Source: Streptomyces sp. TLI_146 (GTDB lineage: Bacteria; Actinomycetota; Actinomycetes; Streptomycetales; Streptomycetaceae). Taken from it: a DNA stretch of 64,000 nt. Location: positions 1,612,001 through 1,676,000 of the forward strand of contig NZ_PJMX01000001.1 in NCBI RefSeq assembly GCF_002846415.1. The letters run 5' to 3'. Below are positions 46,460-55,294 of this stretch, piece by piece. Made by a program: the position numbers and the translations under genes. The first letter of the stretch is position 1. Each line of letters begins with the position of its first letter. The notes under the pieces were generated by a model. That model was not told where the DNA came from. It did no database searches and saw only the letters and a program-made list of their open reading frames with translations.

Positions 46460-48555
46460 TCCGGGGGTTCCTCCGGCGGCACCACCAGCCGCTCGGCCGA
46501 CAGGTCCGCCTCCGTGCCGTCCGGCACGAACTCGCACCACACCGCCTTGCCGTCGCCCCTGGGCTCGACGCCCCAGCGGGCCGACACCGCCTCGATGAGC
46601 ATCAGCCCGCGCCCGGAGGTGGCCGCCTCGCCGGGGGTGCGGCGGCGCGGACGGACGCTGGAGCGGTCCTTGACCCACAGCCGTACGCGGCGCACCGGCT
46701 CGGGCAGCACCTCCAGGGTGAGGACGGCGCCGCCCTCGGTGTGCAGCAGCACATTGCCCAGGAGCTCGCCCGCGGCCAGCTCCACGTCGTCGACGAGCTC
46801 CGCGAAGCCCCAGTCCTCCAGGGCCCGGCGCAGGGCCACCCGGGACTCCGCCAGGCCCTCGGGGTCGGCCTGGTGGATGTACTGGTGGATGCGGGGGGCC
46901 TGCGGGGTGCCCGGGTCGGGGGCGCGGCGCAGCACCAGCAGGGCGACGTCGTCGCCGGTGCCCCAGCGCTCCCAGAGGGTGGCGGAGAGGTGGTCCGCGA
47001 GCGCGTCGGCGTCCTCGGGGCCGGTCCGCACGGCCCCCTCCAGGGCGTCCATCCCGGCCGAGATGTCCAGTCCCGGCTCCTCCACGAGCCCGTCGGTGCA
47101 CATCACCATCGTCTCGCCGGGCACCAGGTCGAGCCGGGTCTCGGGGAACTCCTCGTCGTCGAACTCGGTGGCGAGCCCGAGCGGGAGTCCGCCGCGCAGG
47201 TTGGGGCGGCCCACCCGGCCGTCGGTGTGCCGGATGAACGGCCCCAGGTGGCCCGCGCGGACGGCCCGTACCCCTCCTGAGGAGAGGTCCACCTGGGCGT
47301 ACGTGCAGGTCGCGAAGCGCTCGGTGTCGAGCTCGGCCAGGAAGCGGGAGGCGCGGGCGAGGACGGTCGCGGGCGGGTGCCCCTCGCCCGCGTAGGCGCG
47401 GATCGCGATCCTCAGCTGGCCCATGATCGCGGCGGCGTGGGTGTCGTGGCCCTGGACGTCGCCGACCACCACCCCGACCCGTCCCCGGGGCAGCGCGATC
47501 ACGTCGTACCAGTCGCCGCCGACCTCCCGGCCGCCCCAGGCCGCGTGGTAGCGCACCGCGATCTCGGCGCCGGTGAACTCGGGCACGTGCCGCGGCAGCA
47601 TCGACGCCTGGAGGCCGGTGGCGAACTCGCGCTCCTGGTCGAAGAGGATGGCCCGCTGGAGCGACTGGGCGACGATGCCCGCGAGGCCCAGGCAGAGGTT
47701 GCGGTCCTCGGCCGAGAAGTCGCTGCGCCCCCGGAAGAAGAGCGCAAGACCGCCGACCGGGCGGGCCTGGGCGATCAGCGGCAGGAAGGCCGCCGCGTCC
47801 ACTTCGAGGCGCTGGATGTACGGGGCGAGCCGGGGGAAGGTGTGGCCGAGCTCGCCGAGCGAGGTGACGAACCGGGGCTGGCCGGTCAGCACGGCCTCGG
47901 CGAGCGGCAGCGAGTCGTCCAGGCGGTGCAGCTTCAGCTCGTCGAGCGCGTCCATCGAGTCGCCGGCCAGCGCGATGACCTTGAGCGCGCCGCCCTCGAC
48001 CAGGCCGAGGACGAGTCCGTCGGCGCCGAACCTTTCCCTCCCGTCGCTGCCGGTGAGGACCGCGGCGACGTCGTCGACGGTCACCGCCTTGGAGAGGGCC
48101 GCCGTGGTGCCCTGGACGATGCTGGTGATGCGCCGTCGGCCCGCCTCCATGGGGCTGATCGAGGTGAACTCGGTGAGCTCGGTGGTGGCGTTGCGGACGA
48201 TCCCGAGGACGCGGTACGCGCTGCCGCGGTCGTCCCGCAGGATCCGCCCGCGCACATGGGTCCACTGGCGGTGTCCGTTGCGCCGCCGCAGCTGGAAGTA
48301 GGCGCCGTAGGAGGAGCGGCCGGTCTGCATGGCCTCGTCGACCACGGCGTTGACCCGTACGCCCTCCTCGGGGGGCACCCGGGACACCAGCGAGTCGGGG
48401 TTCCCGTCGTACTCGTCGGGCCTCAGGTCGAAGACGGCGAGACCTGCGTCATCGAACGCAAGGGTGTTGTTGTCCAGGTCCCAGTCGAAGCTGCCCATGC
48501 GGTTGAGGGCCAGCCTCTCGCCCGGCCCGATCGCCCGTCGGTCGCGTCCAGCCAC
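46453..48555 (-). CDS. PP2C (SpoIIE-type) phosphatase with PAS, GAF and ATPase domains
   Basis: 700 residues, soluble. In order: PAS (about 10-125; MGSFDWDLDNNTLAFDD), GAF (about 145-305), SpoIIE phosphatase (about 315-550; GGREVGGDWYDVIALP and VVGDVQGHDTHAAAIMGQ) and a C-terminal HATPase_c anti-sigma-like kinase (about 565-690; ELAAGELLGNVLLHTEGG N box and SGRGLMLIEAVS). Fusing a phosphatase with an RsbW-type kinase lets one protein both phosphorylate and dephosphorylate STAS partners, as in SCO-type switch proteins. GTG 48555 lacks a strong ribosome site, so the start is uncertain. Confidence 0.9.
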   Translation of the reverse strand: MAGRDRRAIGPGERLALNRMGSFDWDLDNNTLAFDDAGLAVFDLRPDEYDGNPDSLVSRVPPEEGVRVNAVVDEAMQTGRSSYGAYFQLRRRNGHRQWTHVRGRILRDDRGSAYRVLGIVRNATTELTEFTSISPMEAGRRRITSIVQGTTAALSKAVTVDDVAAVLTGSDGRERFGADGLVLGLVEGGALKVIALAGDSMDALDELKLHRLDDSLPLAEAVLTGQPRFVTSLGELGHTFPRLAPYIQRLEVDAAAFLPLIAQARPVGGLALFFRGRSDFSAEDRNLCLGLAGIVAQSLQRAILFDQEREFATGLQASMLPRHVPEFTGAEIAVRYHAAWGGREVGGDWYDVIALPRGRVGVVVGDVQGHDTHAAAIMGQLRIAIRAYAGEGHPPATVLARASRFLAELDTERFATCTYAQVDLSSGGVRAVRAGHLGPFIRHTDGRVGRPNLRGGLPLGLATEFDDEEFPETRLDLVPGETMVMCTDGLVEEPGLDISAGMDALEGAVRTGPEDADALADHLSATLWERWGTGDDVALLVLRRAPDPGTPQAPRIHQYIHQADPEGLAESRVALRRALEDWGFAELVDDVELAAGELLGNVLLHTEGGAVLTLEVLPEPVRRVRLWVKDRSSVRPRRRTPGEAATSGRGLMLIEAVSARWGVEPRGDGKAVWCEFVPDGTEADLSAERLVVPPEEPPED

Positions 48556-48638
48556 TGCGCCAGCTTAACTTCGGGGGTTTTTCCTCCGCATCACGGAGTC
48601 GCGCCCGAGGGGCCCGTCGTGGTGCGGTCGGCCCACAG

Positions 48639-49550
48639 TCACCCGTTCGGCCGCGCGCCGAAGGCGGCGGGGGCCGGATTGTGCCTCAGCACCGCGTCGA
48701 TCAGCCCCGAGGTCGCGTCGGGGAAGTCCATGGGCACGATGCCGAGTCCGGTCCGGCCCGGCAGCGCCGAACTGTTGAGGAAGTCGCGCACCCGCGGGTT
48801 GAGCCGGGCCGCGTTCCACTCGGGCGGCAGCGCGGCCGCCGTGCTCACATAGTTGACGTAGAGCTTGCCGGGCTGGTCGGCGGCCTTGCGGAACTGGGCC
48901 TCGATCTTGGGGTACTTGCCGAACGGCTCGGCGTTGTAGTCGTCCTGGATGTCGAAGAGCGCCGGGTCGCCGTAGCGCACGCCCGGCAGACCGCCGTTGT
49001 CGGCGAGCAGCACCACCTTGCCCCGGGCCTCCCCCAGCGTGGGCAGCGCGGCGTCGAGGCGGAACAGCGGCCGCCAGCCCTTCTGGTCGAGGTAGAGGTC
49101 GAAGATCCGGCGGAACTCGGCGTCGCTCACCGTCGAGTACTCCTGCTTGACGCGCATCAGCACGGTCTCGCCCGGGTGGGCGGCGAGGAAGTCCCGGCAG
49201 GCGATCAGCACATCGCCGAACATCAGGTTCTGGTAGAAGGCGGCGTGGTGGATGGCGAAGGCGTCGCCGGTGGCCCGGCAGCGTACGTCCAGGAAACGGA
49301 TGCCGGCGTTCAGCTGGGCGGCGACGACCGCGTTCTGGCACTTCACCCACAGACCGCCGAAGCGGGCGCCGGTGTCGTGCGTACCGGGAATCGTCAGCTG
49401 CCGCAGCGGGGTCGAGCCGCCGAGGCCCGCCATCCAGTCGCCGGTGCCCAGGGTGCGGGCCCGGGCGGGCGCGGTGCCCGTGTACGCGAGCAGTCCCGCG
49501 GCCGGAAGCACGGCCGCCCCTCGCAGAAAGCCCCGCCGGTCCATTCCCAT
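48639..49550 (-). CDS. Secreted PI-PLC-type phospholipase C
   Basis: 303 residues from ATG 49550, behind GGGGGAG. The Tat-like leader RRGFLRGAAVLPAAG (residues 4-18) ends in ARA. The PI-PLC X domain is complete in outline: QLTIPGTHDTGA (the first catalytic histidine), GIRFLDVRCRATGDAFAIHHAAFYQ (Asp, Arg and the second His), and LMRVKQEY. The family cleaves phosphatidylinositol or its glycosylated forms to diacylglycerol and inositol phosphate. Actinobacterial membranes contain PI and phosphatidylinositol mannosides, so the target could be self or environmental. It is a single gene. Confidence 0.88.
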   Translation of the reverse strand: MGMDRRGFLRGAAVLPAAGLLAYTGTAPARARTLGTGDWMAGLGGSTPLRQLTIPGTHDTGARFGGLWVKCQNAVVAAQLNAGIRFLDVRCRATGDAFAIHHAAFYQNLMFGDVLIACRDFLAAHPGETVLMRVKQEYSTVSDAEFRRIFDLYLDQKGWRPLFRLDAALPTLGEARGKVVLLADNGGLPGVRYGDPALFDIQDDYNAEPFGKYPKIEAQFRKAADQPGKLYVNYVSTAAALPPEWNAARLNPRVRDFLNSSALPGRTGLGIVPMDFPDATSGLIDAVLRHNPAPAAFGARPNG

Positions 49551-49670
49551 CCCACGCTCCCCCTGACCCTCAACGGCCCCCGGTCTTCGCTGTGGCATGG
49601 AAGCACAGCGGGCCGCAGGAGAACAGGCGTCGCACCACACCGATGGCCGCCGAGCCGGTGGCCTTGGGTG

Positions 49671-50621
49671 TCACCGGTAGTCGTGGAGGTCCGCGTCCAG
49701 CCCCCGTTCGCGGTCCGCCATGAAGCGCCAGATGTCGGGGCGGGAGCCGTCGAGGTCGGTGAAGCCGTAGACGCGGGCGAGTTCGCCGGAGCTGACCGAC
49801 TTCTGGTTCCAGCGGGCCCGGTCGCCGTCCGCCGCCAGGGCGGCGACCGCGCGCCCCACGAACCGCGGCGACTCCGAGAGCGCGAAGTCCGGCGGGGCCG
49901 CCGCCTCGCGCCAGTTCTCCTCGGTGACGCCGAACGCGTCGAGCATCATCTCCGAGCGCAGCCAGCCGGGCGTGAGCGAGACGGCGGTGCCTGCGTACGG
50001 CCCGAGCTCGTGGCCCTGCGAGAACGCCAGCCGGTTCACGGCGACCTTGGCCAGGTCGTAGAAGACGGAGATCCGGTAGTGCGCCGCGTTGTAGGCGCTC
50101 GTGCCGTCGGTCACCTCGACCAGCAGAGAGCCGGGCCGGGCGACGAGGAGCGGCAGCAGATGGTGGGAGGTGATCAGATGGGTGTCGACGGCGAGCCGCA
50201 GGATGCGCAGTCCGTCGTCGAGGTCGTGCTCCCAGACCGGCGTGTTCCAGTCGGCGGGGCCGCCCTTGAGGAGCTCGGCGCCCCAGATGTCGTTGACCAG
50301 GACGTCGACGGCGCCGTACGCGTCGGCGAGCCGCTCGGCCAGCGCCTTCACCTGCGCGGGGTCCAGGTGGTCGACGACGGCCGGGACGCCGGTGCCGCCG
50401 AGCCGGGTGACCAGCTCGGCGGTCTCCTCGACGGTCTCGCGGCGGTCGTAGTCGGACGGAAGCGGATGCGTACGGCTGCTGCGGCCGGTGCACACCACGG
50501 TCGCGCCCGCCTCGCCCAGGGCGGCGGCGATGCCGCGGCCGGCGCCCCGGGTGGCCCCGGCCACCACGGCCACACGCCCGTGCAGCGCCCGCCCGGCCGG
50601 TTGGCTCTGCGGTGCGTCCAC
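49671..50621 (-). CDS. Short-chain dehydrogenase/reductase
   Basis: 316 residues from GTG 50621. VAVVAGATRGAGRGIAAALG (about 17-36) is the nucleotide-binding TGxxxGxG variant, and YDLAK supplies the catalytic Tyr and Lys. A long insert near DWNTPVWEHDLDDGLRILRLAV is unusual and the C-terminal 60 residues go beyond the common 250-residue SDR. The product of the substrate reaction is unknown. The gene is divergent from the GNAT gene at 50689. Confidence 0.87.
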   Translation of the reverse strand: MDAPQSQPAGRALHGRVAVVAGATRGAGRGIAAALGEAGATVVCTGRSSRTHPLPSDYDRRETVEETAELVTRLGGTGVPAVVDHLDPAQVKALAERLADAYGAVDVLVNDIWGAELLKGGPADWNTPVWEHDLDDGLRILRLAVDTHLITSHHLLPLLVARPGSLLVEVTDGTSAYNAAHYRISVFYDLAKVAVNRLAFSQGHELGPYAGTAVSLTPGWLRSEMMLDAFGVTEENWREAAAPPDFALSESPRFVGRAVAALAADGDRARWNQKSVSSGELARVYGFTDLDGSRPDIWRFMADRERGLDADLHDYR

Positions 50622-50688
50622 GGTCCGAGTCTGCCCGGGCCGAAGCCGCGGATTACCCCTTCGGCCCCGTATTCGACAGGATGGGCGC

Positions 50689-51222
50689 ATGACCGAGATC
50701 CACACCCCCCGCCTGCTCCTGCGCCGCTGGGACGAGGACGACCTGCCCGCCCTGGCCGACATCAACGCGGACCCGGACGTCATGCGCTGGACCGGGGACG
50801 GCTCGGTCCTCGATCTGGAGCAGACGGCCGACGAGATCGAGCGCTGGGAGGAGGAGTGGGACGAGGAGGGCTTCGGGCTCTTCGCCGTCGAGCTCCTCGG
50901 CTCGGGCGAGCTGGCCGGGTTCACCGGGCTGTACGTGCCCGAGGACCTGCCCGAGCTGCTGCCCGCCGTGGCGATCGGCTGGCGCCTGGGGCGGCAGTTC
51001 TGGGGGCAGGGGTACGCCTCGGAGGCCGCGCACGCCTCGCTGGAGTTCGCCCTCCAGGACCGCGGCCTCGACCGGGTCCTGGCCATCGCGCGGGTCGGCG
51101 ACGAAGCGTCCGGGAACGTGATCCGCAAGCTGGGCATGGTCCCGGAGAAGGTCACCACGGACCCGCGGTACGGACACCAGCTGGCGGTGCACTCCATCGA
51201 CCTCACCGAGTACGCGGGATAG
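50689..51222 (+). CDS. GNAT family acetyltransferase (RimJ/RimL-like)
   Basis: 177 residues from ATG 50689. It opens TEIHTPRLLLRRWDEDD, the signature of the RimJ/RimL type, and has GWRLGRQFWGQGYASEAAHA as the acetyl-CoA loop and GDEASGNVIRKLGM in the final strand. Members acetylate ribosomal protein N-termini, tRNA-linked amino groups or antibiotics. It ends inside the convergent kinase gene (20-bp overlap). Confidence 0.9.
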   Translation: MTEIHTPRLLLRRWDEDDLPALADINADPDVMRWTGDGSVLDLEQTADEIERWEEEWDEEGFGLFAVELLGSGELAGFTGLYVPEDLPELLPAVAIGWRLGRQFWGQGYASEAAHASLEFALQDRGLDRVLAIARVGDEASGNVIRKLGMVPEKVTTDPRYGHQLAVHSIDLTEYAG

Positions 51223-52423
51223 GGCCGGTACGGCCCGGCGCCGAGTGGACGCCGGGCTGGTACTTGGGCAGCCGGACCGTGATCTTCATTCCGGCGCCCA
51301 CGGCCGTCTCGATGACCAGGCCGTGGCCGTCCCCGTACACCTGGCGCAGCCGGTCGTCGACGTTGGACAGACCGATGCCGGCGGACGGTCCCGCCTCGCC
51401 CGCGAGGATGCGGCGCAGCCGGTCCGGCTCCATGCCGACGCCGTTGTCCTCGATGACGACCAGCGCCTCGGACCCGGCGTCCTGTGCGGTGATGCTGATG
51501 TGGCTCTTGTCGGTCTTGCCCTCCAGGCCGTGTTTGACGGCGTTCTCGACGAGCGGCTGGAGGCAGAGGAAGGGCAGGGCCACCGGCAGCACCTCGGGCG
51601 CTATCTGGAGGGTCACCGAGAGCCGCTCCCCGAAGCGGGCGCGGACCAGCGCCAGGTACTGGTCGATGGCGTGCAGTTCGTCGGCCAGGGTGGTGAAGTC
51701 GCCGTGGCTGCGGAACGAGTAGCGGGTGAAGTCCGCGAACTCCAGGAGCAGTTCACGGGCCCGGTCCGGGTCGGTCCGGACGAACGAGGCGATCACGGCG
51801 AGCGAGTTGAAGACGAAGTGCGGGGAGATCTGCGCCCGCAGCGCCTTGATCTCGGCCTCGATCAGCCGGGTGCGGGACCGGTCGAGGTCGGCGAGCTCCA
51901 GCTGGACCGAGACCCAGCGGGCCACCTCGCCCGCCGCCCTCGCGAGAACCGCCGACTCGCGCGGCGCGCAGGCGACCAGGGCGCCGTGCACCCGGTCGTC
52001 GACGGTGAGCGGGGCGACCACCGCCCAGTGCAGGGCGCAGCCGTCGTCGTCGCAGCGGATGCGGAACGCCTCGCCGCGGCCGGTCTCGCGGATCCGGCCG
52101 AGCCGCTGGAGGATCTCCGCGCTGTGGTGCTCCCCCGCCCCGTCCCAGGTCAGCACCGAGGACCCGTCGGTCAGGCAGAGCGCGTCGGTGCCGAGCAGGG
52201 TGCGCAGCCCGCGGACGGCGCGGCGCGCGGTGTCGGGGGTGAGCCCGGCCCGCAGCGGGGGCGCGGCCAGGGACGCGGTGTGCAGGGTCTGGAAGGTGGC
52301 GTGCTCGACGGGCGTGCCCAGGTCGCCGAGCCCCTGGGGACGCGCGGTGCGCCGCCCGGCCCAGAACCCGGCCGCGACCAGGGGCAGGGCCGCCGCGAAC
52401 ATCCCGGCCAGGAACCCGTTCAC
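51203..52423 (-). CDS. LytS-type sensor histidine kinase
   Basis: 406 residues. One hydrophobic N-terminal helix (about 3-22) anchors it. Residues 60-180 form a GAF-like sensor region, followed by a His_kinase (PF06580) segment with AQISPHFVFNSLAVIA (His202) and an HATPase with VENAVKHGLEG and GIGLSNVDDRL. LytS-type kinases usually pair with LytTR regulators, but none is adjacent. It starts inside the upstream symporter stop (4-bp overlap), so it is co-transcribed with a solute symporter and may sense solute flux. Confidence 0.9.
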   Translation of the reverse strand: MNGFLAGMFAAALPLVAAGFWAGRRTARPQGLGDLGTPVEHATFQTLHTASLAAPPLRAGLTPDTARRAVRGLRTLLGTDALCLTDGSSVLTWDGAGEHHSAEILQRLGRIRETGRGEAFRIRCDDDGCALHWAVVAPLTVDDRVHGALVACAPRESAVLARAAGEVARWVSVQLELADLDRSRTRLIEAEIKALRAQISPHFVFNSLAVIASFVRTDPDRARELLLEFADFTRYSFRSHGDFTTLADELHAIDQYLALVRARFGERLSVTLQIAPEVLPVALPFLCLQPLVENAVKHGLEGKTDKSHISITAQDAGSEALVVIEDNGVGMEPDRLRRILAGEAGPSAGIGLSNVDDRLRQVYGDGHGLVIETAVGAGMKITVRLPKYQPGVHSAPGRTGPIPRTR

Positions 52424-54153
52424 GGCTGGGCCTCACGGGGTGCGGGGGCGCGCTGCCCGGCGTACAGCGCTTCCGGCAGGTGGAAGCGGGCCAGTATCGC
52501 GGCGGTGCCCGCCGGGATCCGGGCCGCCGTCGCCAGGGACACCAGGATCATCGTCAGGAACCCGAGCGGCACCGACCACAGGGCGGGCCAGGCGAGCAGC
52601 GCGTGCAGCGGTCCGCCGCCGGGCAGGCCCGCCATGGTGGCGGTGACCGCGAGCAGCGCCGAGCCGCCGCCCGCCACCATCCCGGCGACCGCGCCCGGCG
52701 GGGTGAGCCCGCGCCACCAGATGCCGAGCACCAGGAGCGGGCAGAACGACGACGCGGATACCGCGAACGCCAGGCCCACCGCGTCGGCCACCGGAAGCCC
52801 GCCCACCAGGGCGCTGGCCACCAGCGGCACCGCGACCGCGAGCAGGGTGGCGAGGCGGAAGTGCCGCACCCCACGGGTCGGCAGCACGTCCTGGGTGAGG
52901 ACGCCCGCGACCGCCAGGGTCAGCCCGGACGCGGTGGACAGGAACGCCGCGAAGGCGCCGCCCGCGAGGAGCGCGCCGAGCAGGTTGCCGCCGACCCCGC
53001 CGATCACCAGGTGCGGCAGGACGAGCACGGCCGCGTCGGCCTGGCCGGTGAGGGCGAGTTCGGGCGCGTACAGCCTGCCCAGGGCGCCGTAGACGGGCGG
53101 CAGCAGATAGAAGGCGCCGATCAGGCCGAGGACGACGACCGTGGTGCGGCGGGCGGCGACGCCGTGCGGGCTGGTGTAGAAGCGGACGACCACGTGCGGC
53201 AGGCCCATGGTGCCGAGGAAGGTGGCGACGATCAGGCCGTACGTGGCGTACAGCGGGCGTTCCTGGCGGGCGTGGGCGAGGGGCGTGGACATGCCCGAGC
53301 CGCCCGCGTCGGTGCCGGGGACCGGGTCGCCGGGGGCGAAGACGAGCCGGGTGCCGCGCTCGACGCGGTGGGTCCCGGTGGGCAGCAGGAGGCGTGCGTC
53401 CTGGTGGCGGGTGCCGTCGACGGTGCCGGTGGCGGTGACGGTGAGCGGGGCGGCGAGCTTGATGTCGAGGGTGTCGTCGACGCGTACGGCCCGCTGTTCG
53501 CGGAAGGCGGCGGGCTCGTCGAAGGCGACGCGCGGGGTGCCGTCGCCGTGCCAGGCCAGCAGCAGGAAGAGCGCGGGCACCAGGAGGGCGGTGAGTTTGA
53601 GCCAGTACTGGAAGGCCTGGACGAAGGTGATGCTGCGCATGCCGCCCGCGGCGACGGTGGCGACGACGACCACCGCGACCAGGACGCCGCCGAACCAGCG
53701 GGGCGCCCCGGTGAGCACATGGAGGGTGAGGCCCGCGCCCTGGAGCTGCGGCAGCAGATAGAGCCAGCCCACCCCGACGACCAGGGCGGCCGCGAGCCGT
53801 CGTACCGGGCGGGATTCGAGGCGGGCCTCGGCGAAGTCGGGCAGGGTGTACGCGCCGGAGCGGCGCAGCGGGGCCGCCACGAACACCAGCAGGACGAGAT
53901 AGCCCGCGGTGTAGCCCACCGGGTACCAGAGCATGTCCGGGCCCTGGACGAGGACGAGTCCGGCGATGCCGAGGAAGGAGGCGGCGGAGAGGTACTCGCC
54001 GCTGATCGCGGCCGCGTTGAGCCGTGGGCCGACCGTGCGCGAGGCCACGTAGAAGTCGGAGGTGGTCCGGGATATGCGCAGGCCGAGCGCGCCGACGAGG
54101 ACCGTGGCGAGGACCACGAGGGCCACGGCCGGTACGGCGTAGTTCTGGTTCAC
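52420..54153 (-). CDS. Sodium/solute symporter (SSS family, acetate permease-like)
   Basis: 577 residues with about 13 membrane segments. The SSS hallmarks are present: DFYVASRTVGPRLNAAAISGEYLSAASFLGI (first helix, substrate and sodium contacts), GGMRSITFVQAFQYWLK and FYTSPHGVAARR. Closest in outline to ActP cation/acetate and MctP-type carriers. A 75-residue hydrophilic insert (about 210-300) rich in D, R and V is unusual for the family. It sits between a two-helix small membrane protein and the LytS-type kinase. The transported acid or ion is unknown. Confidence 0.88.
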   Translation of the reverse strand: MNQNYAVPAVALVVLATVLVGALGLRISRTTSDFYVASRTVGPRLNAAAISGEYLSAASFLGIAGLVLVQGPDMLWYPVGYTAGYLVLLVFVAAPLRRSGAYTLPDFAEARLESRPVRRLAAALVVGVGWLYLLPQLQGAGLTLHVLTGAPRWFGGVLVAVVVVATVAAGGMRSITFVQAFQYWLKLTALLVPALFLLLAWHGDGTPRVAFDEPAAFREQRAVRVDDTLDIKLAAPLTVTATGTVDGTRHQDARLLLPTGTHRVERGTRLVFAPGDPVPGTDAGGSGMSTPLAHARQERPLYATYGLIVATFLGTMGLPHVVVRFYTSPHGVAARRTTVVVLGLIGAFYLLPPVYGALGRLYAPELALTGQADAAVLVLPHLVIGGVGGNLLGALLAGGAFAAFLSTASGLTLAVAGVLTQDVLPTRGVRHFRLATLLAVAVPLVASALVGGLPVADAVGLAFAVSASSFCPLLVLGIWWRGLTPPGAVAGMVAGGGSALLAVTATMAGLPGGGPLHALLAWPALWSVPLGFLTMILVSLATAARIPAGTAAILARFHLPEALYAGQRAPAPREAQP

Positions 54154-54187
54154 GGTGTCACGTTCCTCGGCGGCGCCGGGCGGGCGG

Positions 54188-54544
54188 TCAGCGGTCCTCG
54201 ACGAGGCGGGCGAAGTCCTGTTCGTTGCGCTCGGCCCGTTTCACGTACCACCGGGCGAGCAGCACGAGCGGCGGGTAGACGCCGAAGCCGAGCACGCCCC
54301 AGACGAGTCCGGGGTTCTGCGGCCGCACCGCGAACACCAGCGGCAGCGGGCCGACCAGCAGCACGAGGACGGCGAACACGGTGAGCCCGGCGAGCAGTTG
54401 GCTGCGCATCAGGGAGCGCACATAGGTGTGGCCGAGGGTGGTCTGCTCGTCGATCTCGGTCCGGGGCCGGTGGCCGCCGAGCCCGCGGGTGCGCCGGGGC
54501 ACCCCGGTGACGACGACACGGCGTTCCGTCGGATCCTGCGGCAC
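54188..54544 (-). CDS. Small two-helix membrane protein (DUF485-like) of the symporter operon
   Basis: 118 residues from GTG 54544, behind GGGGGAGG. The N-terminal 45 residues are charged and cytoplasmic; TM1 spans about 50-72 and TM2 about 80-98, followed by a basic tail (KRAERNEQDF). The general shape matches the DUF485/YjcH family, whose genes precede SSS acetate symporters and may help fold or assemble them. The symporter gene follows 34 bp later. It is a confident gene with an inferred role. Confidence 0.75.
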   Translation of the reverse strand: MPQDPTERRVVVTGVPRRTRGLGGHRPRTEIDEQTTLGHTYVRSLMRSQLLAGLTVFAVLVLLVGPLPLVFAVRPQNPGLVWGVLGFGVYPPLVLLARWYVKRAERNEQDFARLVEDR

Positions 54545-54646
54545 GGCTGCCTCCCCCAGAGACTCTGTGTCGCCAGAGACTAGTCGCGATGGCGCGGCGG
54601 GAGCACGGCCGCGATTTCGATGGCGCCCGCACACTTGCCTATGTAC

Positions 54647-54674
54647 CCTAGGTTTGAACCTAGGAGCCCTAGGA
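54647..54674. promoter_or_regulatory. TetR operator with three CCTAGG boxes
   Basis: CCTAGGTTTGAACCTAGG (54647-54664) is an 18-bp palindrome with 8-bp arms, and a third CCTAGG follows at 54669. The block lies 27-54 bp upstream of the TetR start, where an autoregulatory operator is expected. Confidence 0.65.
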
Positions 54675-54700
54675 ACGGTGACGACGGAGGTACGGGGCAG

Positions 54701-55294
54701 ATGGCGCGTGCGGGACTCACGGCCGAGCGGATCACGGTGGCGGCCGCCGAGCTGGCGGACGAGATCGGGTTCGACAACGTCACCCTGTCGGCCCTGGCAC
54801 GGCACTTCGGCGTGAAGGACGCGAGCCTGTACTCGCACGTCAAGAACGTGCGGGACCTGCGGACCCGGGTGGCGCTGCTGGCCGGTGGCGAGCTCATCGA
54901 CCGGATCGCCGTCGCGGTGGCGGGCCGCTCGGGGCGGGACGCCCTGACGGGCTTCGCCGACGCGTACCGGGCGTACGCGCTGGCCCACCCCGGGCGTTAC
55001 GCGGCGACCCAGATCCGGGTCGACCCGGCGGCAGTCGCCGACGCGCCCGCGATGCGGCGGACCGTGGAGATCACCTACGGGATGCTGCGCGGCTACGGGC
55101 TCGCCGAGCCGGATCTGACCGACGCGGTACGGCTGCTGCGCAGCACCTTCCACGGCTACCTCAGCATCGAGGCCCAGGGCGGCTTCCACCACGTACGGGA
55201 TGTGGAGGCCTCGTGGCGGCGGGCCGTCGAGGCCCTGCACGTGCTCCTCGAACACTGGCCCGCCGCATCCACGGAGGAAGAGAACCATGCCTGA
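54701..55294 (+). CDS. TetR family transcriptional regulator
   Basis: 197 residues from ATG 54701 after GGAGG. The N-terminal helix-turn-helix is typical: LTAERITVAAAELADEIGFDN, then TLSALARHFGVKDASLYSHVKN. The C-terminal ligand-binding domain resembles the TetR_C_33 type (WHG-like), with an Arg/Asp-rich dimer region. It overlaps the hydrolase gene by 8 bp, so it likely represses itself and the hydrolase through the CCTAGG palindrome upstream. The inducer may be the hydrolase substrate. Confidence 0.92.
   Translation: MARAGLTAERITVAAAELADEIGFDNVTLSALARHFGVKDASLYSHVKNVRDLRTRVALLAGGELIDRIAVAVAGRSGRDALTGFADAYRAYALAHPGRYAATQIRVDPAAVADAPAMRRTVEITYGMLRGYGLAEPDLTDAVRLLRSTFHGYLSIEAQGGFHHVRDVEASWRRAVEALHVLLEHWPAASTEEENHA

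Noticed and set aside
44822..48265. Minus-strand frame of 1147 codons across the NAGPA and PP2C genes
   Set aside because: It runs antisense through one real gene and out of frame through another; Arg/Pro/Gly-rich composition with no domain.
50622..51206. Extension of the SDR frame upstream to 51206
   Set aside because: It would lie antisense to the GNAT gene, and the SDR fold begins only after 50621.
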